The translations under genes were made by a program, and so were the position numbers. A stretch of 64,000 bases of DNA from Chryseobacterium piperi. GTDB taxonomy: Bacteria; Bacteroidota; Bacteroidia; Flavobacteriales; Weeksellaceae. Positions within the stretch are counted from its first letter, which is position 1. Each line of letters begins with the position of its first letter. Positions 34,968 to 43,654 of the stretch are shown piece by piece. The DNA is taken from NCBI RefSeq assembly GCF_002285635.2, contig NZ_CP023049.2:3906001-3970000 (forward strand), in the 5' to 3' direction. Below the pieces are notes generated by a model. It saw nothing but the letters and a program-made list of their open reading frames with translations, was not told the DNA's origin and ran no database searches.

Positions 34968-35813
34968 TTAAGTGAGCTTTGCAAATTGCTGCTGAAATGT
35001 ATTGGCATCTATAATTCCCATTGCAAACTCGTATTGTAACAATTCATATTTTTCATTTTTCGTCAGCGGGCGGTTATTGATCATTTCTATAACTTGATCC
35101 TCATCAGCTAGTATTCCCGGTATATTGGCTTTTTGTTCAAAGGCTCTGAAATACCGGACTCCCAGTTTTCTTTGAGAAATAGCATCGAAATGAATGTTGT
35201 CAGGGTTTGCTGTTAAACCTTCAGCAGAAACAAAATAGCACTGATCATGATCTTTTGCAAATTGGATTAAAGATTCATTCACATCATTATATTCGCTAAA
35301 GTATTGACCATACATACCATCTGTTAAAAAATTGCCCAATCCTCCAATGATCAGAGGAATATCCGGAACATTAAGTTCTTCTCTCAGGGCTTCTATGATT
35401 ACGCTTAATTTTTCCTGGTAAGATTGATATTTTTGTCCATGGCTGTCACTCTCTCCTTGATGCCAGAGAATTCCTGCCAATGTACTTATTTTTTGTGCTG
35501 CTTTTGCTTGTGAAACAGCGTGTTGAAATAGTGGCTCCTCTACCGCCCAGTCTTCAAGGCTTGTCCCTCCGTCTGCACAGGGAATTAATCCAATATCGTC
35601 TTTGTGATTATGAAATAAACGCCATGAAGAAGCAAAAGAAGCTGCCAGACTGATTCCTGAAGTAGGGCGATCAAAATTAATAGGCTCGGCAATCATTTGC
35701 CATCTTCCGTTTCTCAGCATTTTGATCTTTTCATCATGAATAGGATGAACTTCCTGTAGAAACCCACGGCCTGCCATATTCGACTGGCCGATCATTAAAA
35801 ATGAATATGTCAT
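34968..35813 (-). CDS. Sialate O-acetylesterase/CE6-like SGNH hydrolase (SASA domain)
   Basis: This 281-residue protein has the SGNH esterase blocks: block I GQSNMAGRG at residues about 8-16 with the catalytic serine, a GTSLEDWA segment, block III-like LWHQGESD, and a final D-x-x-H in NPDNIHFDA. There is no signal peptide. Such enzymes remove acetyl groups from sugars. It lies 25 bases after a TetR gene on the same strand, so that regulator probably controls it. Confidence 0.88.
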   Translation of the reverse strand: MTYSFLMIGQSNMAGRGFLQEVHPIHDEKIKMLRNGRWQMIAEPINFDRPTSGISLAASFASSWRLFHNHKDDIGLIPCADGGTSLEDWAVEEPLFQHAVSQAKAAQKISTLAGILWHQGESDSHGQKYQSYQEKLSVIIEALREELNVPDIPLIIGGLGNFLTDGMYGQYFSEYNDVNESLIQFAKDHDQCYFVSAEGLTANPDNIHFDAISQRKLGVRYFRAFEQKANIPGILADEDQVIEMINNRPLTKNEKYELLQYEFAMGIIDANTFQQQFAKLT

Positions 35814-35838
35814 CGTATATTACTTATTATTCTGTTCT

Positions 35839-36450
35839 TTACTTTTTTAGTGCCTTACAAACCTTGTCAAATGTGGTCCATAATAGTTCATCTGTTAAAA
35901 CAAAAGGGAGCCCACTAATACTTTTGCCCTGTTGATGAAAACGTAATAAAGTGTATAGAGGAGCAAAAGCAATTGACCAGTATACCTCAAACGGAATTTC
36001 ATCAATCTCCCTACGCTTTACCGTATTGGCAATAAAACTCAAAAGATTGTTTTTAAATTCACTCATAAACATTCCCGGCTTTTCATTAAACATTTCGGCA
36101 AATTGCTGGCTGTAATGGGAATTATTAATTTGCTCCAAAAAGGGGAGGATCATGGGATTTTTGATTGCATATCGGTATCTGTTGGTCCATTGTACACGCA
36201 GTCCTTCTTCGAATGAAGAATCAGGATCAAAGCCTTCATTGATCTGGGATTCCATCTTGTTTCCTTCTTCAATGACAAGTTTGGTAATGAGATCATCCTT
36301 ATCCTTATAATAAACATAAGGGGTACCCACCGAGATATTGCATGCTTTAGCCAATTTATTAATGGTAAAGCCATTCAATCCATCTTTTACAATAATTTCA
36401 ATTGCTTTTTGTTTGATTATATTTTCTTTGTTCAAATCCCGGTTACGCAT
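35839..36450 (-). CDS. TetR/AcrR family transcriptional regulator
   Basis: This 203-residue regulator has an N-terminal TetR helix-turn-helix (GFTINKLAKACNISVGTPYV, about residues 23-42, then YYKDKDDLI) and a variable C-terminal ligand domain. A long perfect palindrome lies 19-54 bases upstream of its start, which suggests autoregulation of the TetR-esterase pair. Confidence 0.93.
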   Translation of the reverse strand: MRNRDLNKENIIKQKAIEIIVKDGLNGFTINKLAKACNISVGTPYVYYKDKDDLITKLVIEEGNKMESQINEGFDPDSSFEEGLRVQWTNRYRYAIKNPMILPFLEQINNSHYSQQFAEMFNEKPGMFMSEFKNNLLSFIANTVKRREIDEIPFEVYWSIAFAPLYTLLRFHQQGKSISGLPFVLTDELLWTTFDKVCKALKK

Positions 36451-36468
36451 ATGATTTCATTATGAGTG

Positions 36469-36504
36469 ATTTATAATTAAATGAATGTTCATTTAATTAT
36501 AAAT
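36469..36504. promoter_or_regulatory. Palindromic operator candidate for the TetR regulator
   Basis: Two perfect 17-bp arms (36469-36485 and 36488-36504) meet at TG; the core reads AATGAATGTTCATT, the symmetry expected for a TetR dimer or pair of dimers. It sits directly upstream of the TetR start at 36450. Confidence 0.75.
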
Positions 36505-36626
36505 ACAAATGTATATGATTTTAGACTCAATACCAAAATTAGAGGAAATAATTTTTTTGGAGGAAATAATCAGAAGTAAAACAGGAATAGAGGTCTAGTA
36601 CTGGAACAAGCTTATAGGAATGATAT

Positions 36627-37697
36627 CTATAGTGTTGTGCTTTCTTTAGGATAGCTTAAATGATCATTGTAAATGATGTCTACAATATCATTAATACATT
36701 CATTTCGCGGATACTTTTCCCCATTGATTATTAATGCGATGGAAGTTTTTGATGCTTCATCAAATATGAGGATGGTATTAGTTCCATAGGTTCCGCCTGT
36801 ATTTCCGTAAAAATCAATATTGTGAAATTTAAATGTCATTAAACCCCTTCCATAAGTTTCTTTTCCAATAATGGGTTTCATCTTTGCGACCGTTTCTTTT
36901 GACAAAATTTTATGATCAAACAATAGGTTGATAAATCTATTCAGATCTTGAGTGTTGGAAGACATATCACCAACACCAATAATATTTTTAAAATAAAAAT
37001 CTTTGGTGAGAACCCACAAATTATTTTCTAAAAGATAGGATTCTGCAATATGAGTGGGATGGTCAAGTGCTGATTGGGTTTTGGAAAGATGAAATGGTCC
37101 TGTAATCTGTTCCTTCAGAACATCATTATATTTCTTATGATATTCTTTTTCTATAATCTTTCCCAAGAGATAATATCCGGAATTGGAATAAGATACATTT
37201 TCATTAGGCGAAAATAAAATCCTTTGGTTCATCAGCTCTTTCATAATTTCTTCCTGGGTTCTTGGTTCTTTTAACCAGACTGTTTTCTCATCTTTTTTTA
37301 CATAATTATTTAACCCGCTTGAATGTTCAAGAAGATTTTGGATGGTAATTTTATCAGAGTTTTTTACATCAGGAAAATATTGTCTGAGTGGAGTATCTAA
37401 TGAAATTTTGTGTTGTTCAATCAGTGTAAAAATCAATGTTGCTGTAAAAAGTTTGGTTATAGATCCAACCTGATACTCCGTGTTTTTATTGAATTTTTTT
37501 CCTTGTATTTTCCCGAAAGAATTAAAATACATCTCTTTCCCATCTTGAAAAATAGAAATAGATCCAATATCAAGATTATTTTTCTGGATGTAATTCACAT
37601 AATCATCCAATTTTTCTGAATGGATGTTTTGAGAATACACCAGGTACTGGAATAGCAGAGTCATCAACACCATAAAAATTTTATCTGAACTTTTCAT
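36627..37697 (-). CDS. Serine hydrolase (class C beta-lactamase/penicillin-binding-like)
   Basis: This protein of about 356 residues starts at the ATG at 37697, where a signal-like hydrophobic segment begins; the longer frame to 37736 adds 13 residues ahead of it. The active-site motif S-x-x-K is in VGSITKLF, the second motif Y-S-N in YSNSGYYLLG, and an H/K-T-G-like GNTGGTYG segment lies near the C-terminus. Members include esterases, D-aminopeptidases and AmpC; nothing shows true beta-lactam hydrolysis here. Confidence 0.9.
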   Translation of the reverse strand: MKSSDKIFMVLMTLLFQYLVYSQNIHSEKLDDYVNYIQKNNLDIGSISIFQDGKEMYFNSFGKIQGKKFNKNTEYQVGSITKLFTATLIFTLIEQHKISLDTPLRQYFPDVKNSDKITIQNLLEHSSGLNNYVKKDEKTVWLKEPRTQEEIMKELMNQRILFSPNENVSYSNSGYYLLGKIIEKEYHKKYNDVLKEQITGPFHLSKTQSALDHPTHIAESYLLENNLWVLTKDFYFKNIIGVGDMSSNTQDLNRFINLLFDHKILSKETVAKMKPIIGKETYGRGLMTFKFHNIDFYGNTGGTYGTNTILIFDEASKTSIALIINGEKYPRNECINDIVDIIYNDHLSYPKESTTL

Positions 37698-37782
37698 ATT
37701 TTTAAATAAGTTATACCACTCATGATTTGAAGACATTGGTCTGTATCTTTTGTCCTTTATTTTATTCTCAATAAATATAGGA

Positions 37783-38220
37783 TTAATTTATTATTTCAGC
37801 ATCCGGATTCTCTCTCAGCTTTGCAATATTTTCCCGCCATCTTTGGAGTTCTTCATCAGTTAATTTTATCCATTCTGTGACCTCGCCAATAATTTTTATG
37901 GGTTCTTTACTGCGATAGGAGCGGGTAGGGTTGCCCGGGAATTTCTTGTCTGTCACATTAGGGTCATTTTCGAATTCTCCGGTAGGCTCCACAATGTATA
38001 TGCGTTCATGGCCGTCTCCTTTTGCCAATGCAGCGGCAAGTCCAGCCCCATTTTTTAAAGCTGTAAAGTAGATATGATTCATAATGATTTCCGGATAATA
38101 ATTAGACCCAAATCCAGCTGTAAGCAAGTCTCCGATTTGAAGATCTGCTTTTGTTCCATGATAAAATGGTCCGTTGTCTACAATATGATTGGCTGGTTGC
38201 TCGTTTTTGTGGTTTTCCAT
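37783..38220 (-). CDS. arr: NAD(+)-rifampin ADP-ribosyltransferase
   Basis: This 145-residue protein closely follows the Arr family pattern: FYHGTKADLQIGDLL near residue 19, NHIYFTALKNGAGLAAALA, ERIYIVEPTG, and SYRSKEPIKIIGEV near the end. Arr transfers ADP-ribose from NAD to rifamycins and inactivates them. No integron recombinase is visible, but the gene sits at the edge of a region with repeated hairpins and promoter-like modules. A hairpin repeat lies just upstream at 38285. Confidence 0.93.
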   Translation of the reverse strand: MENHKNEQPANHIVDNGPFYHGTKADLQIGDLLTAGFGSNYYPEIIMNHIYFTALKNGAGLAAALAKGDGHERIYIVEPTGEFENDPNVTDKKFPGNPTRSYRSKEPIKIIGEVTEWIKLTDEELQRWRENIAKLRENPDAEIIN

Positions 38221-38284
38221 TGTATGAATGCTAAAGTTACTTTGCTAATTTATATACATATATAATTGCTTATATAGTCTCACC

Positions 38285-38316
38285 GCTAGCACACGATACA
38301 ATCGTGCGGCAGCGAG
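38285..38316 (-). repeat. REP-like hairpin repeat, copy 1
   Basis: On the plus strand the core is CACACGATACAATCGTGCGG followed by CAGCGAGG. CACGAT and ATCGTG form the stem, and outer CGCT/AGCG can also pair. It is 12 bases after the stop of the DUF4919 gene. Related copies occur at 41495, 41565, 40361 and 43941. Confidence 0.65.
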
Positions 38317-38327
38317 GAGGGTAATTG

Positions 38328-38981
38328 TTATAGAAAATATCCGCCAACTAATTTTACAAATACTTCTCTTTTCCCAATTTTATAAATTGTTAGAACACTC
38401 CCATCTGGAAGGTGTTTCATTTTTTGACTAAATTCGGCTCTTGGTCCAGAGCGTGCTAATATATCAAGCTGTTGTAAAACTTCTCCAGGGGTTAAAACAC
38501 AAATTGCTGTTTCTTCACTTTTCCCATCCCCACTTTTTTCTATCGTTTGAATGATTAAATCCTTTTGTTGGGAGCATAATTTTTCTTTTTGGGTTTCATT
38601 GAGTGCCCGGTAAATATTCATCATGTCATCCAACAAATTTTTATTGAGAGGATTAATTGAATATTTTGATTCTGCCTCAGCAACCATTTGTTCTGCTTTA
38701 TTTTTTGATAATCTTTTTTGAGCTGGTTTCCAGAACGTGCCAGATTCACGATTGTAGTTTCCAATTGTATAATCAATTTTTACAAATTTACTCCCGTAAT
38801 AAAGTTGATTCAATTGTTCTTGAGTTAATTCAGAAGGATTTACTTTGAATATATCTAAAAGTTTATAAAAATTTTCCTGTGGATTTTCGGTGACATTCTT
38901 TTTAATAAGATCAGTGTTTATTTGTGCATAGAATACTTGAAAAATTAAAACTAAAATACTTGAAATGATATATTTTTTCAT
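38328..38981 (-). CDS. Exported DUF4919 family protein
   Basis: This 217-residue protein has a signal peptide (hydrophobic residues about 5-17, ending FYAQ). The rest resembles the Bacteroidota DUF4919 family, with a YYGSKF segment, a PLNKNLLDDMM segment and a C-terminal KREVFVKLVGG end. Its role is unknown; the protein is presumably periplasmic or outer-membrane associated. A hairpin repeat follows its stop. Confidence 0.8.
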   Translation of the reverse strand: MKKYIISSILVLIFQVFYAQINTDLIKKNVTENPQENFYKLLDIFKVNPSELTQEQLNQLYYGSKFVKIDYTIGNYNRESGTFWKPAQKRLSKNKAEQMVAEAESKYSINPLNKNLLDDMMNIYRALNETQKEKLCSQQKDLIIQTIEKSGDGKSEETAICVLTPGEVLQQLDILARSGPRAEFSQKMKHLPDGSVLTIYKIGKREVFVKLVGGYFL

Positions 38982-39073
38982 TTTTTTATAATTTGAATTG
39001 AACGATTGTTTGTTATACTAATTCTACTAAAGGAAATAGTCTACATGAGAAGCGATAGCATTTGAGGAGATCA

Positions 39074-40294
39074 TTATCTCACAATTTTAATACTTTCTAA
39101 AACTCCTTTTTCATTTTTAAAACGAAAAATATAAGTTGTTCCATTTTGGACCTTTGATAAATCTATATTTTTATTGTAATAGGCAAAACCTTTGGTAATT
39201 TGTTTTCCATCTATTGAGAAAACGGTGTATTCAAATTGATTACTATTATTTTTATTACTGATTACAAAACCGTCTCTAGATGCGTTGGTATAGACCTTTG
39301 CTTTAGATACTTGATCTTTATTGGCTGCATTTGCAGAGAGTACACTTTCGCTAATATCTGCTACTTGTATACTTTTAATTGCTGAACTGGTTAGAGACGT
39401 TGTACTTCCACCGATGATGTATAATTTATTGTTATATACTTCCGCTGCAGCGTGTCTTCTGGGAATCATATTGGATGATAACTGGTGTAATTTATTAGTG
39501 GTAGTATCAAAATAGGCTAGGAAAGCTTGATTATTAAAACCACCTACAATAAAGATCTTATCACTGGATACAGCTAATGAGTGCCCGGATATACCAACAG
39601 GCATCGTATATTGATCGATCCAAAGATTAGTGTTGAGGTCGTAAACGTTTATCAGACGAGATGGGGTACCATTAAAACCTCCAATTACATAAAGTTTATC
39701 ATTAACAATTTTGCCCTTTGCTTCTCTGGCTGTAGGCATATTGGGTAATGAATTCCAGGTATTGGAAGCAATATCATAATACTGGAATTTATTAGAAAAT
39801 ACAGTGGTTGCAGCTCCATTGAGTCCGCTGCCACCAAACACATATATTTTGCCATTATAGATTGCAGAACCTGAATTTCCTGTATAGGAATGATTAATAG
39901 CCCCCTTTGTTATTTTATTGGTTGCAAGGTCTAAAATTTCAAGATGGCTATTTCCCCAACCATTAAAAATATAAATTTTATTATTGTAAGTCTCCGAATT
40001 AGCAAATCTTTTGGGAAGTAGAGTAGAATTGAGAACACTCCAACTGTTATCAGTAATATTGTATTTCTCAACATATTTTGCATCACTTGCTTTTTCTTGA
40101 TAACCATTGCTCACATAAATATTATCATTCACGATTACACTGGTTATTGCACCTCTGCCGACGGACATATTACTCAGATTTTGAAAATGAAGTGTTTGTG
40201 CATGGGCTAGCAATGAACCCAAAAATGAAAGAAGTAATAACTTTGTTTTCAATGGTGTTAAGGTTTGGTGTTTGTTTTTTATAATCTCAAACAT
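39074..40294 (-). CDS. Secreted kelch-repeat protein with T9SS sorting domain
   Basis: This protein of about 406 residues starts at the ATG at 40294, before a signal peptide that ends LLAHAQ; the ATG at 40318 adds eight residues. Five to six kelch repeats are visible, each with NKIYIFNG- or DKLYVIGG-like strands, forming a beta-propeller. The C-terminal about 75 residues (TVFSIDGKQITKGF, then YIFRFKNEKGV and IKIVR) match a T9SS type A sorting domain. It is probably a surface or extracellular binding protein. Confidence 0.9.
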   Translation of the reverse strand: MFEIIKNKHQTLTPLKTKLLLLSFLGSLLAHAQTLHFQNLSNMSVGRGAITSVIVNDNIYVSNGYQEKASDAKYVEKYNITDNSWSVLNSTLLPKRFANSETYNNKIYIFNGWGNSHLEILDLATNKITKGAINHSYTGNSGSAIYNGKIYVFGGSGLNGAATTVFSNKFQYYDIASNTWNSLPNMPTAREAKGKIVNDKLYVIGGFNGTPSRLINVYDLNTNLWIDQYTMPVGISGHSLAVSSDKIFIVGGFNNQAFLAYFDTTTNKLHQLSSNMIPRRHAAAEVYNNKLYIIGGSTTSLTSSAIKSIQVADISESVLSANAANKDQVSKAKVYTNASRDGFVISNKNNSNQFEYTVFSIDGKQITKGFAYYNKNIDLSKVQNGTTYIFRFKNEKGVLESIKIVR

Positions 40295-40360
40295 AAAGAT
40301 TTTTGCCGGAAAAATCATTATTTTCTTTTGAAGTTTCCTGACTTTGGATGACTTATTTTT

Positions 40361-40392
40361 ATTGGCTCAAAGTCGGGAGACTTTGCGCAGCT
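40361..40392 (-). repeat. REP-like hairpin repeat, copy 2
   Basis: CAAAGTC and GACTTTG form a perfect 7-bp stem with loop GGGA, followed by CGCAGC. It shares the segment CTCAAAGTC-R-GGAGACTTTGCGCAGC with the copy at 43941. Confidence 0.65.
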
Positions 40393-40477
40393 GTTAATAA
40401 TTGATCTCGATTATTCATATTTTTTTCGTCCAAAATATATCTAAGACTGTATTCACCTTTTTTTAGATCGTTGTTAT

Positions 40478-40987
40478 TCAGTCTTCTTTGCTTAGATGCA
40501 GTTGAATGAAACCGTCTTTAAGGTTATATTCTTTATGTTTAAATTTTGAGTTCAGTACACTGTTGTTTCCTAAAACACCGCCAACTCCTGTGATTAATGG
40601 ATGAATATTAAAATAAATGTCTGTTACCAAATCTTGGTCTATAAAGGCATTAAAAGCACCTGTTCCACCGCCAACTGCCATTTTATGCAAGCCTTTTTCT
40701 GACATATATTCAATAGCTTCTTCGGGACTTGCAACAGTCTTGTAGTCTTTTGATGCGTAAGGTTTTTCAGAGAGTATTACGATTTCTATTCCGCTGAAAT
40801 GTTCTTTGACTTCCTGTGGGAAATTTAAAAAATTTTCAAAGGTTTTCACGCCTATGACAAGATTTCCCACCTTTTTTGCAAATTCTAAATAAAATCCCAT
40901 TGCTTCTGGTGGCAACTGATGATGTGGATTATCGGATAATAATACTTTACCATTAGCCGAAATGTTGGCAATTACTGTTACTTTCAT
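40478..40987 (-). CDS. Dihydrofolate-reductase/RibD C-terminal domain protein
   Basis: This 169-residue protein has the RibD-type reductase fold: an N-terminal ANISANGKVLL segment (the family's S-x-D-G region), LVIGVKTFENFL, EIVILSEKPY and a GGGTGAFNAFI nucleotide-binding segment near residue 105. It probably reduces a small metabolite with NADPH. It diverges from an HxlR regulator 82 bp away, which probably regulates it. Confidence 0.88.
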   Translation of the reverse strand: MKVTVIANISANGKVLLSDNPHHQLPPEAMGFYLEFAKKVGNLVIGVKTFENFLNFPQEVKEHFSGIEIVILSEKPYASKDYKTVASPEEAIEYMSEKGLHKMAVGGGTGAFNAFIDQDLVTDIYFNIHPLITGVGGVLGNNSVLNSKFKHKEYNLKDGFIQLHLSKED

Positions 40988-41069
40988 TTTTAATTTTTTT
41001 TACAGTATAAAATTATCTGAAAGAAACTTTACCTTTACTATACATTACCTTTTGGAAAGTAACTATTTT

Positions 41070-41417
41070 ATGAGTACCAAAAAAAATGACATAAGCAAAG
41101 AAAAAATATTGGCCCTTAAAGATGCCATTGAATTATTGGGTGGTAAGTGGAAATTCTGTATTCTGCATAATTTGTATAATTACGAAACAATGCGGTTTAA
41201 AGATTTGCAGGAGATGGCTCTGGGAATAAGCCCAAAAGTTCTATCCAAAGAGTTGCAGGAACTGGAAGATAATTTACTAATTACCCGAACGGTTAATAAC
41301 ACCAAGCCTGTTACAGTTTCGTATGCACTTACCCCACACGCCAAAGAAACTGAAGATGTTGTCAATGCCCTAATTGATTTTGGCTTGAAGCATAGGAAGA
41401 AGATAAAGGAGAAGTGA
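41070..41417 (+). CDS. HxlR family transcriptional regulator
   Basis: This protein of about 115 residues starts at the ATG at 41070; an upstream in-frame ATG overlaps the divergent gene and adds a non-homologous stretch. The winged-helix core ELLGGKWKFCILHNLYNYET and RFKDLQEMALGISPKVLSKE is typical of the family, though the N-terminal Cys-Pro of the redox-sensing branch is absent; a cysteine is found in the WKFCIL position. It likely controls the divergent reductase. Confidence 0.9.
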   Translation: MSTKKNDISKEKILALKDAIELLGGKWKFCILHNLYNYETMRFKDLQEMALGISPKVLSKELQELEDNLLITRTVNNTKPVTVSYALTPHAKETEDVVNALIDFGLKHRKKIKEK

Positions 41418-41494
41418 TTTACATAATTAAGAAGTTGAGTTTACATCAAATCATCTTTTTTAATTTTGAAAGCTTTATTTTCCTCTTTTTTTAC

Positions 41495-41597
41495 TGCTAT
41501 CGCACGAATCCTTTCGTGTGGTGTATAGTATTATAAATTCTAATAATGTAATCTAAAAGACAGAAGAGCCACACGATACAATCGTGCGGTAGCGACG
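41495..41597. repeat. Inverted pair of REP-like hairpins (REPIN-like)
   Basis: Two related hairpins face each other: 41495-41524 (minus-oriented, stem CACGAA/TTCGTG) and 41565-41597 (plus-oriented, CACGAT/ATCGTG followed by CGGTAGCGA), about 40 bases apart. The pair lies 21 bases beyond the stop of the minus-strand gene at 41618. An inverted doublet of REP-like units is the form known as a REPIN in other bacteria; no cognate transposase is in the window. Confidence 0.6.
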
Positions 41598-41617
41598 GTT
41601 AGCTGTTGGCCGTTTTT

Positions 41618-42160
41618 TTATTTCAAATAACTTTGTTCAAGAAGTTCAACTGATTCTGCTTCAGTCAACGGTATCTTTTTATCTGTATTATTTGTTAAAT
41701 TGAATGAAATCAGATTGTTATTTCTTACTGCATACAATAAATATGAAGTTGGGTCCTTATGATCATTTTGAGGCATATTTTTTACGATAATTCTCCAGAC
41801 AATATAATTTCTCCCTTCGTTTCTTTTTATTTCGGAAACTTCAGCTTTCACTCCGCTTGAAGACGCCCAGTAATCATATTCCCATTTGTAAAATGCATTC
41901 AGCAATTCTTTTTCTGTTAAACCCTCTTTATAAAAATCAAATTTTTCAGGTTTTCTTACTGAAATTAATAAGCTTATTTTTTTGTCTTTATTGCTTAAGT
42001 GAAATTTTCCGGATTGTTTAAGTTGATTTTTATATTCCCATTTTCCCGGAATCTCAAATAATTCTCCATTGATTTGAAAAGGAGTCTTTTTTTGTGCAAA
42101 CGAAAAGGTTGAAATCAGGAAAAGAATGAAGATTGAAAAAAGGTTAACGTTTAATTTCAT
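41618..42160 (-). CDS. Exported hypothetical protein
   Basis: This protein of about 180 residues starts at the ATG at 42160, which begins a clear signal peptide ending FSFAQ; 14 upstream residues of the longer frame are not signal-like. The mature part is charged, with LFEIPGKWEYKNQLKQSGKF and a WRIIVKNMPQNDHK segment. No family is recognised. A minus-strand -7 box (TAAATTTG) lies 40 bases upstream, in a module that recurs near 44012 and 45078. Confidence 0.75.
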   Translation of the reverse strand: MKLNVNLFSIFILFLISTFSFAQKKTPFQINGELFEIPGKWEYKNQLKQSGKFHLSNKDKKISLLISVRKPEKFDFYKEGLTEKELLNAFYKWEYDYWASSSGVKAEVSEIKRNEGRNYIVWRIIVKNMPQNDHKDPTSYLLYAVRNNNLISFNLTNNTDKKIPLTEAESVELLEQSYLK

Positions 42161-42199
42161 TTTGATAACAGTATGTTGTAATAAATGCTTAGTAAGACC

Positions 42200-42241
42200 C
42201 AAATTTACATATTGTATTAATATAACTTATATACAATTATG
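42200..42241 (-). promoter_or_regulatory. Recurring promoter-like module, copy A
   Basis: The minus-strand -7 box TAAATTTG is the complement of CAAATTTA at 42200-42207. About 20 bases further upstream on the minus strand is the complement of TATATACAATTATG (42228-42241). The same pair of blocks occurs at 44012 and, less exactly, at 45078. Confidence 0.5.
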
Positions 42242-42273
42242 ATAATGTTGTTTTGAGTACAAAATTTCCTTTT

Positions 42274-42798
42274 TTATTTCTTCTTTCTCCTTTCAAGAAT
42301 AAGATACGCTGCATCCAGCATTTTGATGAGATGAATATACGGGTTTATCATATTCCTTTCCGGTAGCTTGTCGTATATTCCCATTGAGAAATAGACCATT
42401 CCGGAAATAAAATAATCAAATTCCTTGATACTGTATTCTTTGAATGCTTTTTTAAATACTAACAGAGGATTTTGGTATTCTTCCTCCGAAAGTAAGCCCA
42501 GAACCCATGGAGAAACATTTTTCAATTGAGTATTGACTGTATATTTCTTTTCCTTTAACATTATAAAGTAGCCTATACGGATGAATGAACGCATCGCCTG
42601 ATGAAAGTGATAAATGACGGACGGATCTTCTTTTATCCAGCTATTTCTTTTAAGGGCATAGCTCATAATGCTGTTTAACAGCTCTTTGGAGGCTGTCAGG
42701 TCATTGAGTTGAAAAAACGTTTCCATCAGCTGCAAGCCGCAATGCTTCTTCCAGCCTTTCCCAAGCCGGGATTGAAAGTCTGTTTTTGTTTTTTTCAT
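42274..42798 (-). CDS. Hypothetical protein, alpha-helical
   Basis: This protein of about 174 residues starts from the ATG at 42798 (MKKTKTDFQ). The frame stays open to 43023, but the added part is hydrophobic and unlike a normal N-terminus, so the shorter form is preferred. It appears mostly helical and basic, with aromatic-rich stretches (FDYFISGMVYFSMGIYDKL). No domain is recognised. It could be a regulatory or defence-related accessory protein, but that is not supported by motif. Confidence 0.55.
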   Translation of the reverse strand: MKKTKTDFQSRLGKGWKKHCGLQLMETFFQLNDLTASKELLNSIMSYALKRNSWIKEDPSVIYHFHQAMRSFIRIGYFIMLKEKKYTVNTQLKNVSPWVLGLLSEEEYQNPLLVFKKAFKEYSIKEFDYFISGMVYFSMGIYDKLPERNMINPYIHLIKMLDAAYLILERRKKK

Positions 42799-43068
42799 AA
42801 GTGTGTATTTTTCATTGTAGGAGTTTTTACCGGCAGTAAAGAAGTAAGCCTTGCAATGCCTGAATCTACTGTCTATACAAGCCGAATCAATATGATAGAA
42901 TTTGTGTTTTTTTAAAAGCCCGAAAGCCGCAATGGATTGTACACCCCATTGTACCGTATCATGATACTTTATGTTGTAAAGCTGGCTTAGAAAAAAGATG
43001 ATTGTAGAAAAGCAGAACAGCATGAAAATAAAAACGGCATGAGACTCTACAATATCTGTAATAGGGGT

Positions 43069-43155
43069 ACTGGTATACCTTGAGACAGATAAGGAGAGCC
43101 CACGCCTAGGTCGTGAGCTTCCTGCTTATCTTCTTGTCTCTTAAAAATTACCAGT
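43069..43155. other. Long imperfect inverted repeat
   Basis: Nested complementary blocks pair outward from a central CCTAGG: CACG/CGTG, GAGC-like/GCTTC, GATAAG/CTTATC, GAGACA/TGTCTC and ACTGGTA/TACCAGT. Together they give an interrupted stem of about 87 bases upstream of the first XRE gene. It may be a structured RNA, a mobile-element end or a regulator site. Confidence 0.6.
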
Positions 43156-43310
43156 TTTCTATTACAAGATTCTAAGCAATAGCTTCTATATTTCTTTGAA
43201 GTATCGCAAAATTACTCTAATGAGTAATCTTTTCCAAATATAATAATATTTTTAATATACAGGACTATAGTCCTTAGTTTTTTATTTTGTTTTTGGCTCA
43301 CTTTGTCATT

Positions 43311-43607
43311 ATGCATGATTCTTTAGACGAAATAGAGCGATATATAATTTCAAAAGTAAAAGAGATAAGAGAACAGAGAGGTATTAGTCAAACTTCTCTT
43401 TCTTTAGCTATTGGTAAGAGTACGAGTTATATTTCAGATATTGAAGCTCATTCCAAAACCGCAAAATATAATATTAAAAGCCTAAACTTGATATCGAAGG
43501 CATTGGGATGCTCTCCAAAAGATTTTTGGCCAGAACAGCCAATTTTGGAGGAGAAATATGAATTTGTAAAAGAGATAGAGATAAAGAAAAAATCTAACGG
43601 AGCGTAG
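43311..43607 (+). CDS. XRE family helix-turn-helix regulator
   Basis: This protein of about 98 residues starts at the ATG at 43311 (MHDSLDEI), shortly before homology begins; the ATG at 43287 adds eight residues. The Cro/C1-type helix-turn-helix is clear: REQRGISQTSLSLAIGKSTS then YISDIE, followed by NLISKALGCSPKDFW. It is followed 47 bases later by a second XRE gene. Tandem small XRE genes are typical of mobile or accessory regions; the target is unknown. Confidence 0.88.
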   Translation: MHDSLDEIERYIISKVKEIREQRGISQTSLSLAIGKSTSYISDIEAHSKTAKYNIKSLNLISKALGCSPKDFWPEQPILEEKYEFVKEIEIKKKSNGA

Positions 43608-43654
43608 GATTTTTATTATAAACTTTCCAAATTACTCTGATAATGGTAATTGCC

